Shown one piece after another: positions 8,804 through 20,516 of a DNA stretch of 64,000 nt; the stretch's first letter is position 1; every line of letters begins with the position of its first letter. Location of the stretch: NCBI RefSeq assembly GCF_030269925.1, contig NC_085121.1:5287501-5351500 (forward strand), given 5' to 3'. This stretch comes from Bombyx mori. Lineage: Eukaryota; Arthropoda; Insecta; Lepidoptera; Bombycidae. The translations under genes were made by a program, and so were the position numbers. The notes below the pieces were generated by a model. The model worked only from the letters and a program-made list of their open reading frames with translations. It was not told the DNA's origin and ran no database searches.

Positions 8804-10615
8804 TCAGCCTGTATCTATCCACTGCTGGATGTAGGCCTCTCCCATAGTCCGCCACAATGAACGATCCTCCGCCTTCCGCATCCAATCTCTCCCAGCATAT
8901 CGCCGCAAGTCATCGGTCCAACGGGCAGGGGGACGCCCAACGCTGCGCTTACCGGTACGCGGTCTCCAGTCCAGAACACGTCTGCTCCATCGGCCATCGG
9001 TTCTGCGACACGTATGTCCAGCCCATTGCCATTTCAGCTTGCTAATCTTTAGGGCTATGTCGGTTACTTTGGTTCTTTGACGGATTTCCTCATTTCTAAG
9101 TCGATCCATCAAAGAAACTCCGAGCATACACCTTTCCATAGCACGCTGAGCGACTTTGAACTTACGGACTAGACCTACGGTCAATGTCCACGTTTCGGCG
9201 CCATATGTCATGACCGGCAGCACGCAAGCGTTGAAGACTTTTGTTTTTAGGCATTGCGGGATTCCTGAGTTCAAGATATGACGGAGTTTTCCATACGCAG
9301 CCCAACCCAACTGTATGCGCCTATCAGCTTCCTTCTCAAAGTTGGCCCTGCCTAGCTGAATAATTTGGCCTAGATAAGTATATTCAGACACAACTTCGAG
9401 TACCGCGGATTCGACTATTACCGGTCCAGGAATGATATGGTCGTTGAACATGACCTTAGTTTTGTCCAGATTCATTCCTAGACCAACACGTCGTGACGCG
9501 GCATTCAGCTCACCCAGCATACAGCTGAGATCCTCCAGCGACTCTGCCATTCTTCCATCGGCAGTTTTGAGCTTCGTCAGATGGCTTCGGCCTAGTTGTT
9601 GTTGCCGTATAAACACTTTGGTGCCTTTGTTTTGTTGTATTGCCTCTTTAATCTTTATTGTGTTGAATTGGCGAAGGTCACGCCTAATCAGCTTTCTGAT
9701 TTTAGTGTTTATAGTTTTTCCATCTGACGGAGTAGCATCTGCAGTTTCCCTTCGCTGTTTCATCAATAGCAGGGTCTCGTTGGAGAGTTTAGTCTCTTGG
9801 CCTTTTCTTCTATGCTGAAAGTATTTATTGCCCACTTCTCTTAGAATTTTCACCATTTCGTTGGTGCGCTTATCCACGTCGCAGTCAGTTTCCAACACGT
9901 CAAACCTGTTTTTGACTTCCAATTGGAAGTTATCTGGGGGCTCCAAGATTTGTTGCCTAGTTGGTCGCAAGCTAGACTTTACCATACGCGATCTCTCCAG
10001 CTTAATGTCGATATTTAGGGTGCCGCGTACCAGCCGGTGATCGCTGCCGGTCTTCACCCTATTGATCACGGTGACATCCCTAAATATGTGCCGCTTATTC
10101 GCTAAGATGAAGTCTATTTCATTTCTAGTCTTCCCGTCTGGGCTTTGCCAGGTCCATTTTCTGTGGAATCCTTTCTTGAAGAACGAATTCATCAAGAAAA
10201 GCCCCCGCATCTCGTGAAAATTTACCAGCATTTGACCTCGGGCATTCCTAGAGCCAACACCGTGGGGTCCTAATACAGGCTCTCCACATTCTTGTATCCC
10301 TACTTTTGCGTTGAAATCCCCCGTCACTACGGTATAATGGGTCTTGGTTGTGCGTTCGATGGCTCTTACGATATCATCGTAAAAGACCGCGCAAACTTCG
10401 TCAGAGTATGTCGATGTGGGAGCGTATGCTTGCACAACTTTTATTGAGTATCTACTGTTTAGTTTTAGTACAAGATACGCAACCCGCGACGACACACTAC
10501 TGACTTCCGTAATGTTGTTGACAAGGGATTTGTGGACAAGGAAACCAACGCCGCCTTGCCTTATTTTCTTTAAGCGTTGAAAACTCATCTTTTTATACTG
10601 CGTCGCCTCTATCAC
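8804..10615 (-). pseudogene. LINE endonuclease-RT with deleted RT core
   Basis: This 603-codon open frame belongs to an RTE-like non-LTR element. The endonuclease part (to about residue 200) shows QGGVGFLV, AYAPTS, GDFNAKVG (D100), NEIDFI and SDHRLV. Its N-terminus, including the expected catalytic Asn and Glu, is missing. Near residue 355 the linker (LKTADGR) runs straight into MAESLED, which in relatives follows the FADD motif. RT motifs including FADD are therefore gone, by an in-frame deletion of roughly 300 residues. The rest (MNLDKTKVM, YTYLGQII, QWAGHTCRR, GRPPARWTDDL) continues to the stop. A TGA-repeat lies at the 3' end. The listed start is GTG; the first ATG is codon 10. It cannot work as a reverse transcriptase. 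Confidence 0.85.
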
Positions 10616-11926
10616 CCAATTTAAAGATCATCTAAAACACGCTGACGAATCAGCTTGGCCATTGATCAAGACGCGGAGATTACTTTCTTCTAGTCCGTAT
10701 CACTAAAACAAACCTACACTTTAAGCCCGCATGATTATTACCGCTACTAGAGAATAGTAATGGGAGTTTAATTAAACATTTTAGTATATTTTACAAGAAT
10801 AACATCATTAACTGAACTTCCTCTGAAAAGTAAACAAGCACCAGTCGTCGTAATTCCGAGAATATACATAAACAAAGAATATTTATTATCCTCCCCAGAA
10901 GAAAATGCTGTTTATATGTATTTTGTCGGTACAGTATTACAGATTTTATAGGGCTGACCAAAAATCTAAAGATCATTACGAATTTTTTTATTAATAAAAT
11001 AAAATAAAACATTGCATGCATCTGATCAGGCACTGATAGCCACTACAAAGTAAAAATATTAAATTATTGATGTTATCAACATCAAGTTTTCAAATAAAAA
11101 TGTACGTGTTGAATATCAGAAAAAATAGCACTAATAACCATTCGTGGATTGATGATCGTCTTCAGAAAAAACATCAAGACAAACTCAGGAGTTTTTATCT
11201 TAAATTATTTTTCTTAAGTACTAAATTATGGTCTCACATACTACCTCGGGCTACTACTACAACCCCACCTTCCTCCCTGTAACCTTACCTCAAAAATATG
11301 ATTAATATTTATAATAGTTAATAAATTATTATATGTTAGACAGCCCTTCATTACATTCACAACATTACATTCTTTATTAATGTTATGGCGACCGGACACT
11401 TGCTTTATCCCTCATATCACTGTCTTAGTTTCTAGTCGATCTTGAAAATGTCTACTGCCCGTAGATCAATCAGTACATAAACGGTACAGAAATGGTGCGT
11501 TATTTCCGATATTTTAATTTAGGTCTTTAAAAAATAACCCCTTTAAATGTAGATTAAAAATAACTCTGAAATAATTAAAATTGACGTTTAATCTCGCGGG
11601 TTTCTTTTTCTTATTAATTTCCGAAGTTTCGATTGCTTACAGTTATCGTGGTCACGGATGACTAAGCTGTTAACTCAACAACAACGTAAAAGTATTTTTA
11701 ATTATGTCTCCGACTAACGAAAATCGAAGAAAGCACAAGCTAAAATGTTCCGCTCCTATTTTTGCTTTTCCATTTTATGTACAATACTTTCAGTTCGACC
11801 ATTCATTTATGTCTTTCATGTTTATATATTTAATAAATGTGACTCAAATAGCAAAGAGAGTAGACCAGATTGTCTGCTCATAGCATCTAACCTGCAGTCT
11901 CAAAAAAGAAAGAAACTTAATGAATT
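10616..11926. other. non-coding DNA
   Basis: AT-rich sequence upstream (on the minus strand) of the truncated LINE. Only short open frames without recognisable domains were seen. The 5' junction of the LINE lies near 10620 and no clear duplication was found. Confidence 0.4.
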
Positions 11927-12345
11927 TTTTTTATTGCTTAGATCGGTGGACGAGCTCACAGCCCACCTGGTGTTAAGTGGTTACTGGAGCCCATAGACAT
12001 ACAACGTAAATGCACCACCCACCTTGAGATATAAGTTCTAAGGGGTCAGTATAGTTACAACGGCTACTCCACCCTTCAAACCGAAACGCATTACTGCTTC
12101 ACGGCAGAAATATGCGGGGTGGTGGTACCTACCTATATATATACCTATATATATATATATACCTATAATTTTGCGGTTTGATTTTTATTACACGATGTAA
12201 TCCTTCACCGTGGAAGTCAGTCGTGAACATTTGTTGAGTACATATTTCATTAGAAAAATTGGTACCCGCCTGAGATTCGAACACCGCTGCATCGCTCAAC
12301 ACGAATGCACCAGACGTCTTCTCCTTTAGGCCACGACGACTTCAA
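11927..12345 (-). mobile_element. Bm1 SINE, near full length, with TA-repeat insert
   Basis: Read on the minus strand, it runs from a tRNA-like head (GGTGTTCGAATC-type B box, at about 12280 here) to TGCTTAGAT-type 3' sequence and a poly(A) at the left end. Between about 12128 and 12172 the usual GTGCGGACTCACAAGAGGTC segment is replaced by an ACC(TATA)n microsatellite. Confidence 0.85.
12128..12170. repeat. ACCTATATA microsatellite inside Bm1
   Basis: Three CTACC/ACCTATAT units with extended TA runs sit in the middle of the Bm1 copy, in place of its normal internal sequence. Confidence 0.8.
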
Positions 12346-14514
12346 TTATATTACAATATTCATAGTGAGGCGAATGAGAATATTTTGGTTTGATAGTTTA
12401 TAACACAGTTCAGTGCAGTAATTATAGAGTACATATTATGTTTTATTGTTCACTAAAATACTATCTCTTCAGAACGAGCGTCTGATCATTAGGACCAGAG
12501 AAGGAACATGGATTGTACGAAACTATGTGCTTATTATGGTTTGAAAAAATACCAATATTACAATGCGAAATATTTAGGGTGTTGACATCTAACGAAATCA
12601 AATACTTAATTTCTTTATTACCTTTATGTAAAAAGACACTAGCGTTGTTTAAATAACGTTAAAGTCTTCGATATTTTTTAAAACGTGTAATCTTCAAATT
12701 ATTTCAAAATCTATATTCATCTTACACTTAAATGCTGAGCTTTAATGTAGTTATCGGGATGCACTGTTTAATTCTAATAATAACTCCATTGATGTACTGT
12801 ATTTTTTAATCATAAAGTTCAAAAGGAATTTATGCTAATTATAAATATGAATGCACAAGTGAGTGAATGAATGATACAGATAAATTGAACGGCTTATGCT
12901 TGAGACCAGTATCTGTGTAGGAGTTAGGAAACACAATGACTATCAGAGAGTTAAAACAAATACAAGGTTGAAATGTTTTTTTTTTTTTTATGAATTTAAT
13001 TCAGGAGTTCGTCGAGGTCCTTTGTCATTGAATCCCTTTGCATAAATTTAAAAATAAACACAAAGTTGAATTTACGTTACTTCGATCTAAATTTAATCGT
13101 GGCCGTAACGTCGTTAGGTACAATTAAATACAAATTGTGATAAATTATGTGCACATAAATCAATTTTAAAATAGAGCATCAATCTCTTGGAGCGCACGCA
13201 CTATTGATTAATCGTGGAGGCGGGATTAGTGTCGAGACACACAGAGTGAATCGACAATTATCGGTTATTAAAAAAAATCTGAACGGGACTATTTCACATG
13301 GCGTATTTTCCAGCTAAATATATGTGCCAAATTCGAATTTCTCAAAATTTTCTGCTTAATCCACGAACTAAATTAGAAAGAAACGTCACCATAGCTATCA
13401 TTTCATATTACATAGTCGCAGGCCGAAGTCTGCTGAATATTCGTAAATCTTTAATTTCCAAATTGGTCACTACCACACGTTTGAAAATAGAAAAAAGTAT
13501 TCTTTACAATTCAACACGAAACCACAAAAAAATCTATATTTATTTTATTTGCGTATGTCCGTAGTAAGGTCCGAATTTAATTAATCTCAATAGTAAATTG
13601 TCTAATTTAGTGCAGTATTAATTTTGAATTAGCACGGGATCATTTAGTTTGTTGCCTGTGTGTTCCGATCTGTTGAGTAGGCGTAAAGTCTTACAACGTA
13701 TAATGTATATGCAAAATAAGCGTCGATGGAACCAGATGAACAATGTATTGCATAATGTACACGCGCAATGAACTATGCAGTATCAACGTCGGAGCTGTCT
13801 CGCCTAAGATGCCGTTACAGGAATATATAATCATGGCTTCAACGGTCAATAAATATACCTAGTTGTCATAAACATTTACATAAACCTTTAGTCGACGTAA
13901 GGCAGTTTTCTAAGTCAACACATAATTTGTGTTTTGATGTTACATAATATTGAATTTTATTATGAAAACGATGAACTTTTTGATTTCACGCCGACATGTT
14001 CGGAATGCTGGTTGATTTTTCACCAAACCATAGTAATTCTATGTAAGTTACACATATAGATACTTAAAATCGTGATAGTTTATAATAACCAACTGTAATC
14101 TGTTTTGTTACATATGAGATGAATCCAACACGATTGGTGCAAACATTGAGACTATAAATAGAAATGTCGGGGCAATTCTCGAATGAGGACAGCTGGAGCC
14201 CGACGTCTATGGGATTTCTTGGACAATGAATTTTACGAGCCCACACTCCGGGAACGACGTGTCGGTTTTACTGTCTCTTTAACCTCATTCTTCGACAAAG
14301 GCATACACTATATACTATATACAAGTTATTGCGATATATAATGTTCAGAAATTTGCCTCAAAATATTTCATATAGTTTAGAGATTAAATTAAAATGCAAG
14401 TTTTATTGCATACGATATTCAATAATTTAATCTGTATTGCACTTGTTTTAACTTAACTTAAATTTATATTTTATATTATCCAAATAATAGTTTTCGGCCA
14501 TTTAGTAGACTAAC
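12346..14514. other. non-coding DNA
   Basis: AT-rich sequence, no recognised repeat or gene. An 88-codon open frame at 13298-13564 has no recognisable domain and an AT-rich codon composition; I do not call it. Confidence 0.4.
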
Positions 14515-14635
14515 CTATTAATAAAGTTGTCGTCACCTAAAGAAAGCCCCTCGGTGATCTTGTATCGAGCGATGTCACTATGCCAGTGTCCAATTACCTC
14601 AGATGCATTTATTATGTCTACGTATTCACGATCGA
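14515..14635 (-). CDS. candidate internal exon, function unknown
   Basis: Not recognised. The minus strand reads 39 clean codons containing DREYVDIINASEVIGHW and DIARYKITEGLSLGDDNF. A possible acceptor precedes it (pyrimidine-rich TTATTCTTTCATTCTTTTAT, then CGCTTAAG). A good donor follows (AATAG, then GTTAGT). With these sites it enters with two bases of a split codon and leaves with two. It does not join directly in phase to the exon at 24255-24376, so at least one more exon would lie between them. It may belong to the same minus-strand gene or be a chance frame. Confidence 0.35.
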
Positions 14636-15238
14636 CTTAAGCGATAAAAGAATGAAAGAATAATAAAAATGAAACTCGCAAAAAAAAACAGTAATTACTT
14701 TTTAAAATTTGCGTAATAATGATGTACGGATAGTGCGATCTACACGGGTAGGTACCGAAAATACAGCATTGTTGTTAACTTTAAGAAATAAGTGACACGG
14801 ATTCAATATTTTTCTTAAAGTTGTTTAAGGTAGTGATGGGATGGGAAGGGATGATATTAGATTGGACCGGTGAAACTTAATACAAGATAGATATCCTATC
14901 TATAAACCGGAAAGGATAGTGGCTACGCGTTAGAAATAGGCATGGCGGTGATACTCGTAATCTACAACCAACGTCTATATGAAACATATTTATTAGGTGT
15001 ATTTGTAGATGTTGCCACAAAACGTCACACGAGCAGCATTGAAAGTAGGACTGAGAAAGCGGTGATGGACTTCAAAGTAGAACGGACAATAAGCCATCAC
15101 CAAGCATATCATTTTAATATCAGAATCATTAGACACAATATCTATATATTAATACGTGAAGCAAAAACTTTGTACCCCTTTTTACGAAAATTTCCCGGAC
15201 GGAGGAGTATGAAATTTCCACACTTATAGAGAATATAG

Positions 15239-15248
15239 AGAAGGAGTG
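15239..15248. repeat. target-site duplication of nested LINE, left
   Basis: AGAAGGAGTG occurs here and at 16119-16128. The uninterrupted sister copy has this site once (27239-27248 region, GAGAAGGAGTGCAGAATG), confirming the empty site. Confidence 0.85.
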
Positions 15249-16118
15249 AATTTTTTTTTTTTTTTTTTTGTCATGAGGAAATCGCCGGACTCCCACCCTC
15301 CACTGGGGATGGAGGGTGGGGCATGCCGGAGTCGAACCGACTAAAACCTCCTGTCGCTCAACAACCAACGTCCAACTCTCGCATGAGACAGAAGTCATGA
15401 AAAGGCAAGGGGAGGAGAGTGAAGCATTTAGTGCGGAGCACATCTCTCCCATCACCCTCCCCCTCGGGACGCCGGGCCAGCGATCGTCGGCGCCACGACC
15501 ACCAGCCCTCTCGGTCGGCAGGCTGTCCGAAGCCCGCCTAGATGGCGCCGGTTTGAATAGGTTATCCTACGAAATACCCCGCTGGGTCAGAACCAACGTG
15601 GGTCGAGGATAGCCGGCCTTCCATCACCCGGATGCTCTTGCGTAAAACGCGTGCAGAGCAGCTTGCACGTCGTCTTCTTAGGCCCCCTTCGCCGGGCCCC
15701 AGACCGACATATGAGGGGGACCCGAAACACTTAGAGGGCCAGGGCTAGGGCGAGATCCGCCTCCCTGGCCCCCGCTCGACGGCGGCGGGCTTGTGCGTCT
15801 CTCACGCGCCCCGCCGCCTCCTTCTGCGAGATGGTGCACTCGCAGAAGTCGAGCATCGCCTTCCACGACTCGTCGTTGCCGAGCATCGATGCCACAACAC
15901 TCGGCAACGACAAGTCGTTTCCTATTTTTGCGACAAGGACACGGCGCCACCCCTCCCATGCGGGGCAGGCAACGAGCGTGTGCTCCGCCGTGTCCAAGTC
16001 GCAACCACAATGGTAACACTCTGCCGTCGGCTCGGCTCCGATCCGGTGCAGGAACTCACCGAAGCAACCATGCCCAGTGAGCACCTGTGTGAGCCGGAAA
16101 GTGAGGCGTCCTCTGTCA
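15249..16118 (-). mobile_element. 5'-truncated R1-like LINE fragment
   Basis: This is a minus-strand insertion with its poly(A) tail (poly-T on the plus strand at 15251-15269) and a GC-rich 3' UTR, flanked by a 10-bp duplication. Its GC content is much higher than its surroundings. It keeps only the ORF2 C-terminus and the 3' UTR. The 3' UTR contains an inverted GGGTGGGAGTCCGGCG-type segment next to the tail. Confidence 0.85.
15731..16118 (-). pseudogene. R1-like ORF2 C-terminus with CCHC knuckle
   Basis: The 5'-truncated frame reads RLTFRLTQVLTGHGCF, then LHRIGAEPTAECYHCG, and ends in an Ala/Arg-rich tail. The cysteine-histidine cluster CYHCGCDLDTAEHTLVAC matches the zinc-knuckle region after the RT of R1-clade elements. 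The RT and endonuclease are absent, so it is a dead fragment. Confidence 0.8.
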
Positions 16119-16128
16119 AGAAGGAGTG
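16119..16128. repeat. target-site duplication of nested LINE, right
   Basis: AGAAGGAGTG, identical to 15239-15248. Confidence 0.85.
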
Positions 16129-16440
16129 CATAACGCTAATATTTATTAAAAATAACGCATAAAAGATACATTAAATCAATAAAGAAAACATTACACACAC
16201 TGCCATGTATTTGACACTCAAACATATGTCTAAATAGGTACTCTTTGTTTATTGTCAAACTTTAGTTAATGCTTAAAGTCTGTGATCAAATTGAAAATAG
16301 GTTAATATTGTTTATCTTTAATATCATTTGTCTATAGTGTAGTCTTGGCAAAATCTGTGATTATAGCAGTAGTCTTTGACAATATAATCATAATAATGTT
16401 CAAATTTATAATTTCAATTAATTTCGACTGTGACCACTAG

Positions 16441-18084
16441 TTATTTTAATCCTCTGTTCCACCTTTTTAAATATTATTTTGAGACACGCGGTACAGGATG
16501 AAAGCCCTGAATTTAGAATCAAATTTAATGGATGAGTCTTTTTTGATCACCGTAAAGAAAAAAGTAAGAGTTATGACGTTACTAACGGTAAACAGGATCA
16601 CAGTAGGGTCTTATCGCTGCGACCGCTTTTAGACACCTTTAATTGCAACACACCATTTTTTTTAGTAGAATGAAACAACTAGTTAACGTAATAATAAAGA
16701 TTGACACAAAAAATAGACCACTACGACCATCTGTGACTTCTCCTATGGCGAGTGCTCATTTAGGAGCATTATTTCCGTTGGACTATGTTCGGACGCTGTC
16801 ATTAAAATAATTATTTGATAAAATATGCATGTGAGTTTACGAAAACATTTTTTAACCGCACCATTATATTAATTAGTATTATTATGGCGTATAGCATCGT
16901 CTGTGAGATCGTAAAATTGTAAATACCAACCCAAAGTTATCATGGAGATTTTTTGTAATTGGCCACGTCATTCACATTGCTAACAAAATACCGAGCACTG
17001 CCGACCACGCTACTCATTAAATTAATTCTTCTGAAAATTTAAAATACTACCGGAATACTGTTTAGTCTTTGAAGCCGCGAAGCTCCCCCTCACCGATTCA
17101 ATTTTCAAAACAATTGTCAAATAAGATGTTATAAAAGGTGATATGAGTGTGTTATATAATAATATACATGTTTCTATTTTACTAATGCTCGCAAAATACT
17201 AATAATAATCGGAAATGGTGTTAGATAGGACACACTCTACCGCGCAGCGGAATCAACGCAGTATCAATCGCGTTTAAGTGGCAACCTCATGGCAGAACAA
17301 CTGGTAGCACTGTACACACTTAAAGTTTCGATCTCATCTCTCACAGTAGGTTCACATTGTAAGCTCTTTCCACAACGACTTGATATCGGTTGGGCCGGAC
17401 ACTTTGTTGCCCATCTAGCCCAATAAAAAAGACATAGCACTGCAATAGACGACGGTTATATTGTTTATTAAAATAATTAAGTATCGTTATATTTTTAAAA
17501 CATGTTTAATGTTCAATAAACACAGTCACACACTATAAATCAAACATGCAATTAATGCAATGACAATCAAAAAGACCTTTTAGTAACGAATTGAAAGAAA
17601 AGAAAAAAAAAACAATTTATATTACTGATGATTTTTAAAACAAGCATAATAAATACGTTATCAAATGTTCGCAACTCCAGAAACATCCAAAAATATTTTA
17701 TTTTGTTACATGTTCCATAAATTTATAGCCAGATACGTTGGTAGTTAAAATGTTATCCACGCGATCGCTACACCAACGTTTTTGTCCCATATTGCTCTTT
17801 CATTTCACTGTTTATAAAAAAAAACAGTAGTCTTTTGATTGCTTACATTTGGCGCGTTATGGTCGAACGCGCACATGGCGTATACAGGCCATGACATCAC
17901 CACAATGTGGTTTGATTTAGCATCAATGTTATTGCGGCCAGACATTATTACATGAATAAATGTGTAACTTCTTTATTTTACATAGTAATAATACTCCCAC
18001 TTCATTTCCATGTTATTATCTCGTGTTGGTACTCTCCCATGGTAATAAGGTGCGATTATAAGCCCACATGAGAAACTATTTTGT
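16441..18084. other. non-coding DNA
   Basis: AT-rich; no gene or clear repeat recognised. A somewhat GC-richer stretch near 17240-17410 has no open coding frame on either strand. Confidence 0.4.
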
Positions 18085-18330
18085 TTTTTTTTATGATTGA
18101 GTGATTACTGGTGGCCCAGAGGCCTTTCCAGTTTCACAAGGACAGGTGGGCGACCAAGGGCTCAGCCAGGAGGGATGGGATTTGCTAACAGGTACCCGAG
18201 CGCCTCCAAGGGAGACCTAACAACTCAAGAGTGGCCGATTTGCGAATGAATCTACTACCGGATCGGAATCGCGACCCGCTGAGAAGATCCGGCGAGAAAC
18301 TCAACGGGCTGATGTTTAGGTAAGGTTGCA
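18085..18330 (-). repeat. retroposon 3'-end repeat (GATCCGGCGAGAAACTC family)
   Basis: A diverged copy of a family also at 22865-23070, 23586-23790, 41515-41610 and 61722-61985. Shared core: TACTACCGGATCGGAATCGC, then GAGAAGATCCGGCGAGAAAC. The T-run at the left end suggests a minus-strand retroposon with a poly(A) tail. Family name not known to me. Confidence 0.65.
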
Positions 18331-19395
18331 CGTTAAACTCTTTGCCGAGTTCGACAAGTACGGTTACCGGAGTCCCTAAGCCTACTCCTAGTGTTAGAGC
18401 TAAAGTCGTCTAATGCAAGGGTTATTGAATCTGATGGATCCATAAGGACGTGTAACGTGACACGAAAATTTGTCGCAAATAAGGAGTATGTGTTTCGGTA
18501 TGGACGGTTTCCAGCTATATAATACGTACTATAATATAATATACAGTTATATCTTCGACCTCATGTCTCAAGGCGGGCGGCGACATTAACATGGCCGCTA
18601 TGGCAAACCGTCCAATATCAGCCCGATTTCCATTAACAGAAAAAATAAATCCATTAGGCTTTATAAAACGAAAACTATGAACAAAAAATACCACGCATTA
18701 ATGAATAAATCTTATTTTTTGGGAGTTATTGTTACTCTGTTAATTTTAATGTCATTTATACTCACAAAAACACACACATACATACAGAGTCTTACCTTCC
18801 TTTCTACGTAGAATCCAGGAAAGAAAAAAGCGCTTAATAAATAAAAATTATCACTAAACTGTTAACTTGCAGATTTAGATACTAGAACTAAATAGCAAAA
18901 ATATCTTTGATTAAAATTAAATTATTAACGTGTTTTATTTAATAATACTAGGGCGGAAAAAAGTGTTGCAAAATCTGATTCGACTGCTAATTTGTGCGCT
19001 ATGAATTATTCAAAAGGGAAGCGAACAGTCTAGGGAATGTTTTACGAAACGATCCAATACCATATTCTTCAACCCGTACCTCTTATATGTGGCAAGGTAC
19101 ATGTCTAAAAGGTAATACGTCTTCATGAGAAGCGGAACCCGACTACTTGATGCTTCCGTTCCCATTGTTTAAAGACATCCTCCGTTTGATTATAGCATAG
19201 CATAGTACGACGTGTCTTTAATATGAAGAATATAATTTTGAATGCGACGAAATGAAATACTTAGGCGTTTCAACATCTTCGCCTTAACCATTGTATTAGG
19301 CATACAAAAATTTTCATTCAATTAAGATGCCGTTTAAACTTTGTAATCACTTATCATAACCGAAACACATCTTAAATCGAAGGAAAAATCAATAC
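18331..19395. other. non-coding DNA
   Basis: No gene seen. Near 18560 a CTCATGTCTCAAGGCGGGCG stretch resembles a very old Bm1-related fragment. Confidence 0.35.
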
Positions 19396-19576
19396 AGCTT
19401 ATTTATTTTAAAGCGAAAGATACTCAAGTCGAGTAGTTCTTGAAATATTGTTGGTCATATAACAAAAGATAAACATGAGAAATGCCTAAGGCAAATGATA
19501 CTCGGGATAGTTTTTTGACGGTTGAAAAGAAATGGAGCTGGTGTACCTTTACTTACTAGACTACTTTAATTAATTA
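19396..19576 (+). repeat. direct repeat A1 (about 180 bp)
   Basis: This segment, running through ACTCAAGTCGAGTAGTTCTT to ACTAGACTACTTTAATTAA, recurs at 20517-20696 with few changes. The two copies bracket the Helitron/Harbinger composite. Neither copy codes for anything. Confidence 0.85.
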
Positions 19577-19604
19577 ATACTAATATTATAATATAAAGCT
19601 GAAG

Positions 19605-20261
19605 GCCGGTTACAGTGCTCCACCGACCGTCTGTGCGTAGGTTCCGTCCTGACGGTACGCATTAACCGATCGTCAGTTTGCTTCATTCAGTGCTCTCCTG
19701 ACCAACAATCTGACCGGATTGGTATAGTCGGTACGCAAACGGGAAGCGTTTGCAAATAGTTTAATTGTTGCTTATTATTTTCGAAAACGTTTAAGGAACG
19801 TTCAAGTTTTTTTTAATTATTTCAGAATGACGATCAAGTTTCGATGAATTATCAGCACATACTTCTTGCCAGGCCTTTAACTTGCCATCACGATCTTTAT
19901 ATAACACGTGGCCTTTGTCCCAGAGCGGTTCACGAAGACGAACTTCGGTGATTAGGCGCTCGGTGTCGATATATCTGGCCACGTTCAATACGAAATCGCT
20001 TTTTTTGATGATGATACACATATCCGTACGGTCGGTCCACCCATCGGTGCAGCATAGAACGCGTTCATTTGTTTCCATAGCGCGTCGGTCGACCGACGGC
20101 ACGCATGCGGACGCGCTAGACCGACGGTCCTCGTACGCAGTGCGTAGCAATATACGCGTGCGTACGGTCAGTCCAGCACTGTAATGATTTATGAATTTTC
20201 ATATAAACGACAAGCGCGACTGACGTACGCACAGACGGTCGGTGGAGCACTGTAACCGGCC
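19605..20261. mobile_element. PIF/Harbinger-like transposon, non-autonomous
   Basis: The 657-bp element has 36-bp perfect terminal inverted repeats starting GGCCGGTTACAGTGCTCCAC and a 3-bp duplication (GAA). Further TIR-like pieces (CAGTGCTCTCCTGACC, GTACGGTCGGTCC) lie inside. It carries a MADF-type reading frame, which in Harbinger transposons is the Myb/MADF-like DNA-binding partner of the transposase. No transposase is present. Confidence 0.75.
19791..20150 (-). pseudogene. MADF-domain remnant of Harbinger ORF
   Basis: This 119-codon frame contains a MADF-like motif (ARYIDTERLITEVRLREPLW, then YKDRDGKLKAWQEVC, about residues 57-97). MADF domains are DNA-binding Myb/SANT relatives, and Harbinger elements encode such a protein alongside the transposase. 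The first 43 residues lie in TIR-proximal sequence and are probably not coding; the likely start is the Met at about residue 44. The frame ends soon after the domain, so the rest is lost. It may still be a small DNA-binding protein. Confidence 0.65.
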
Positions 20262-20516
20262 GAAGTGTTTGTTTGTTTGAACGCGCTAATCTCTGGAACT
20301 GCTAGTCCGATTTGAAAAGTTCTTTCAGTGTTAGATAGCCCATTTATCGAGGAAGGCTATAGGCTATATAACATCACGCTAAGACCAATACAAGCGGAGC
20401 ACGAATAAAGAATGTTTCAAAATATTTTCACTTTCTATGTGAATAAAGTGGGGCGTAAAATTTTGCGTTATGCCCAAGTAACTAACTATTCCAGGCGGAG
20501 GGAGTCGCGGGCAAAA

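Larger units (their letters stand above)
15141..16440 (+). mobile_element. Helitron-like repeat with nested LINE
   Basis: It starts TCTATATATTAATACGTG after an A and ends GACCACTAG before a T, which fits Helitron insertion between A and T. It shares most of its length with the copy at 27148-27576. The R1-like LINE fragment at 15249-16118 interrupts it. Family identity is inferred from termini only. The 3' hairpin is degraded here but visible in the second copy. Confidence 0.6.

Noticed and set aside
9432..9818. 128-codon plus-strand frame
   Set aside because: Antisense shadow of the minus-strand LINE frame at 8804-10615.
14942..15229. 95-codon plus-strand frame
   Set aside because: It runs into the Helitron at 15141, and the upstream part has no recognisable domain.
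15678..16162. Several overlapping frames on both strands in a GC-rich block
   Set aside because: They are shadows of the R1-like LINE fragment; only the minus-strand CCHC frame is real.
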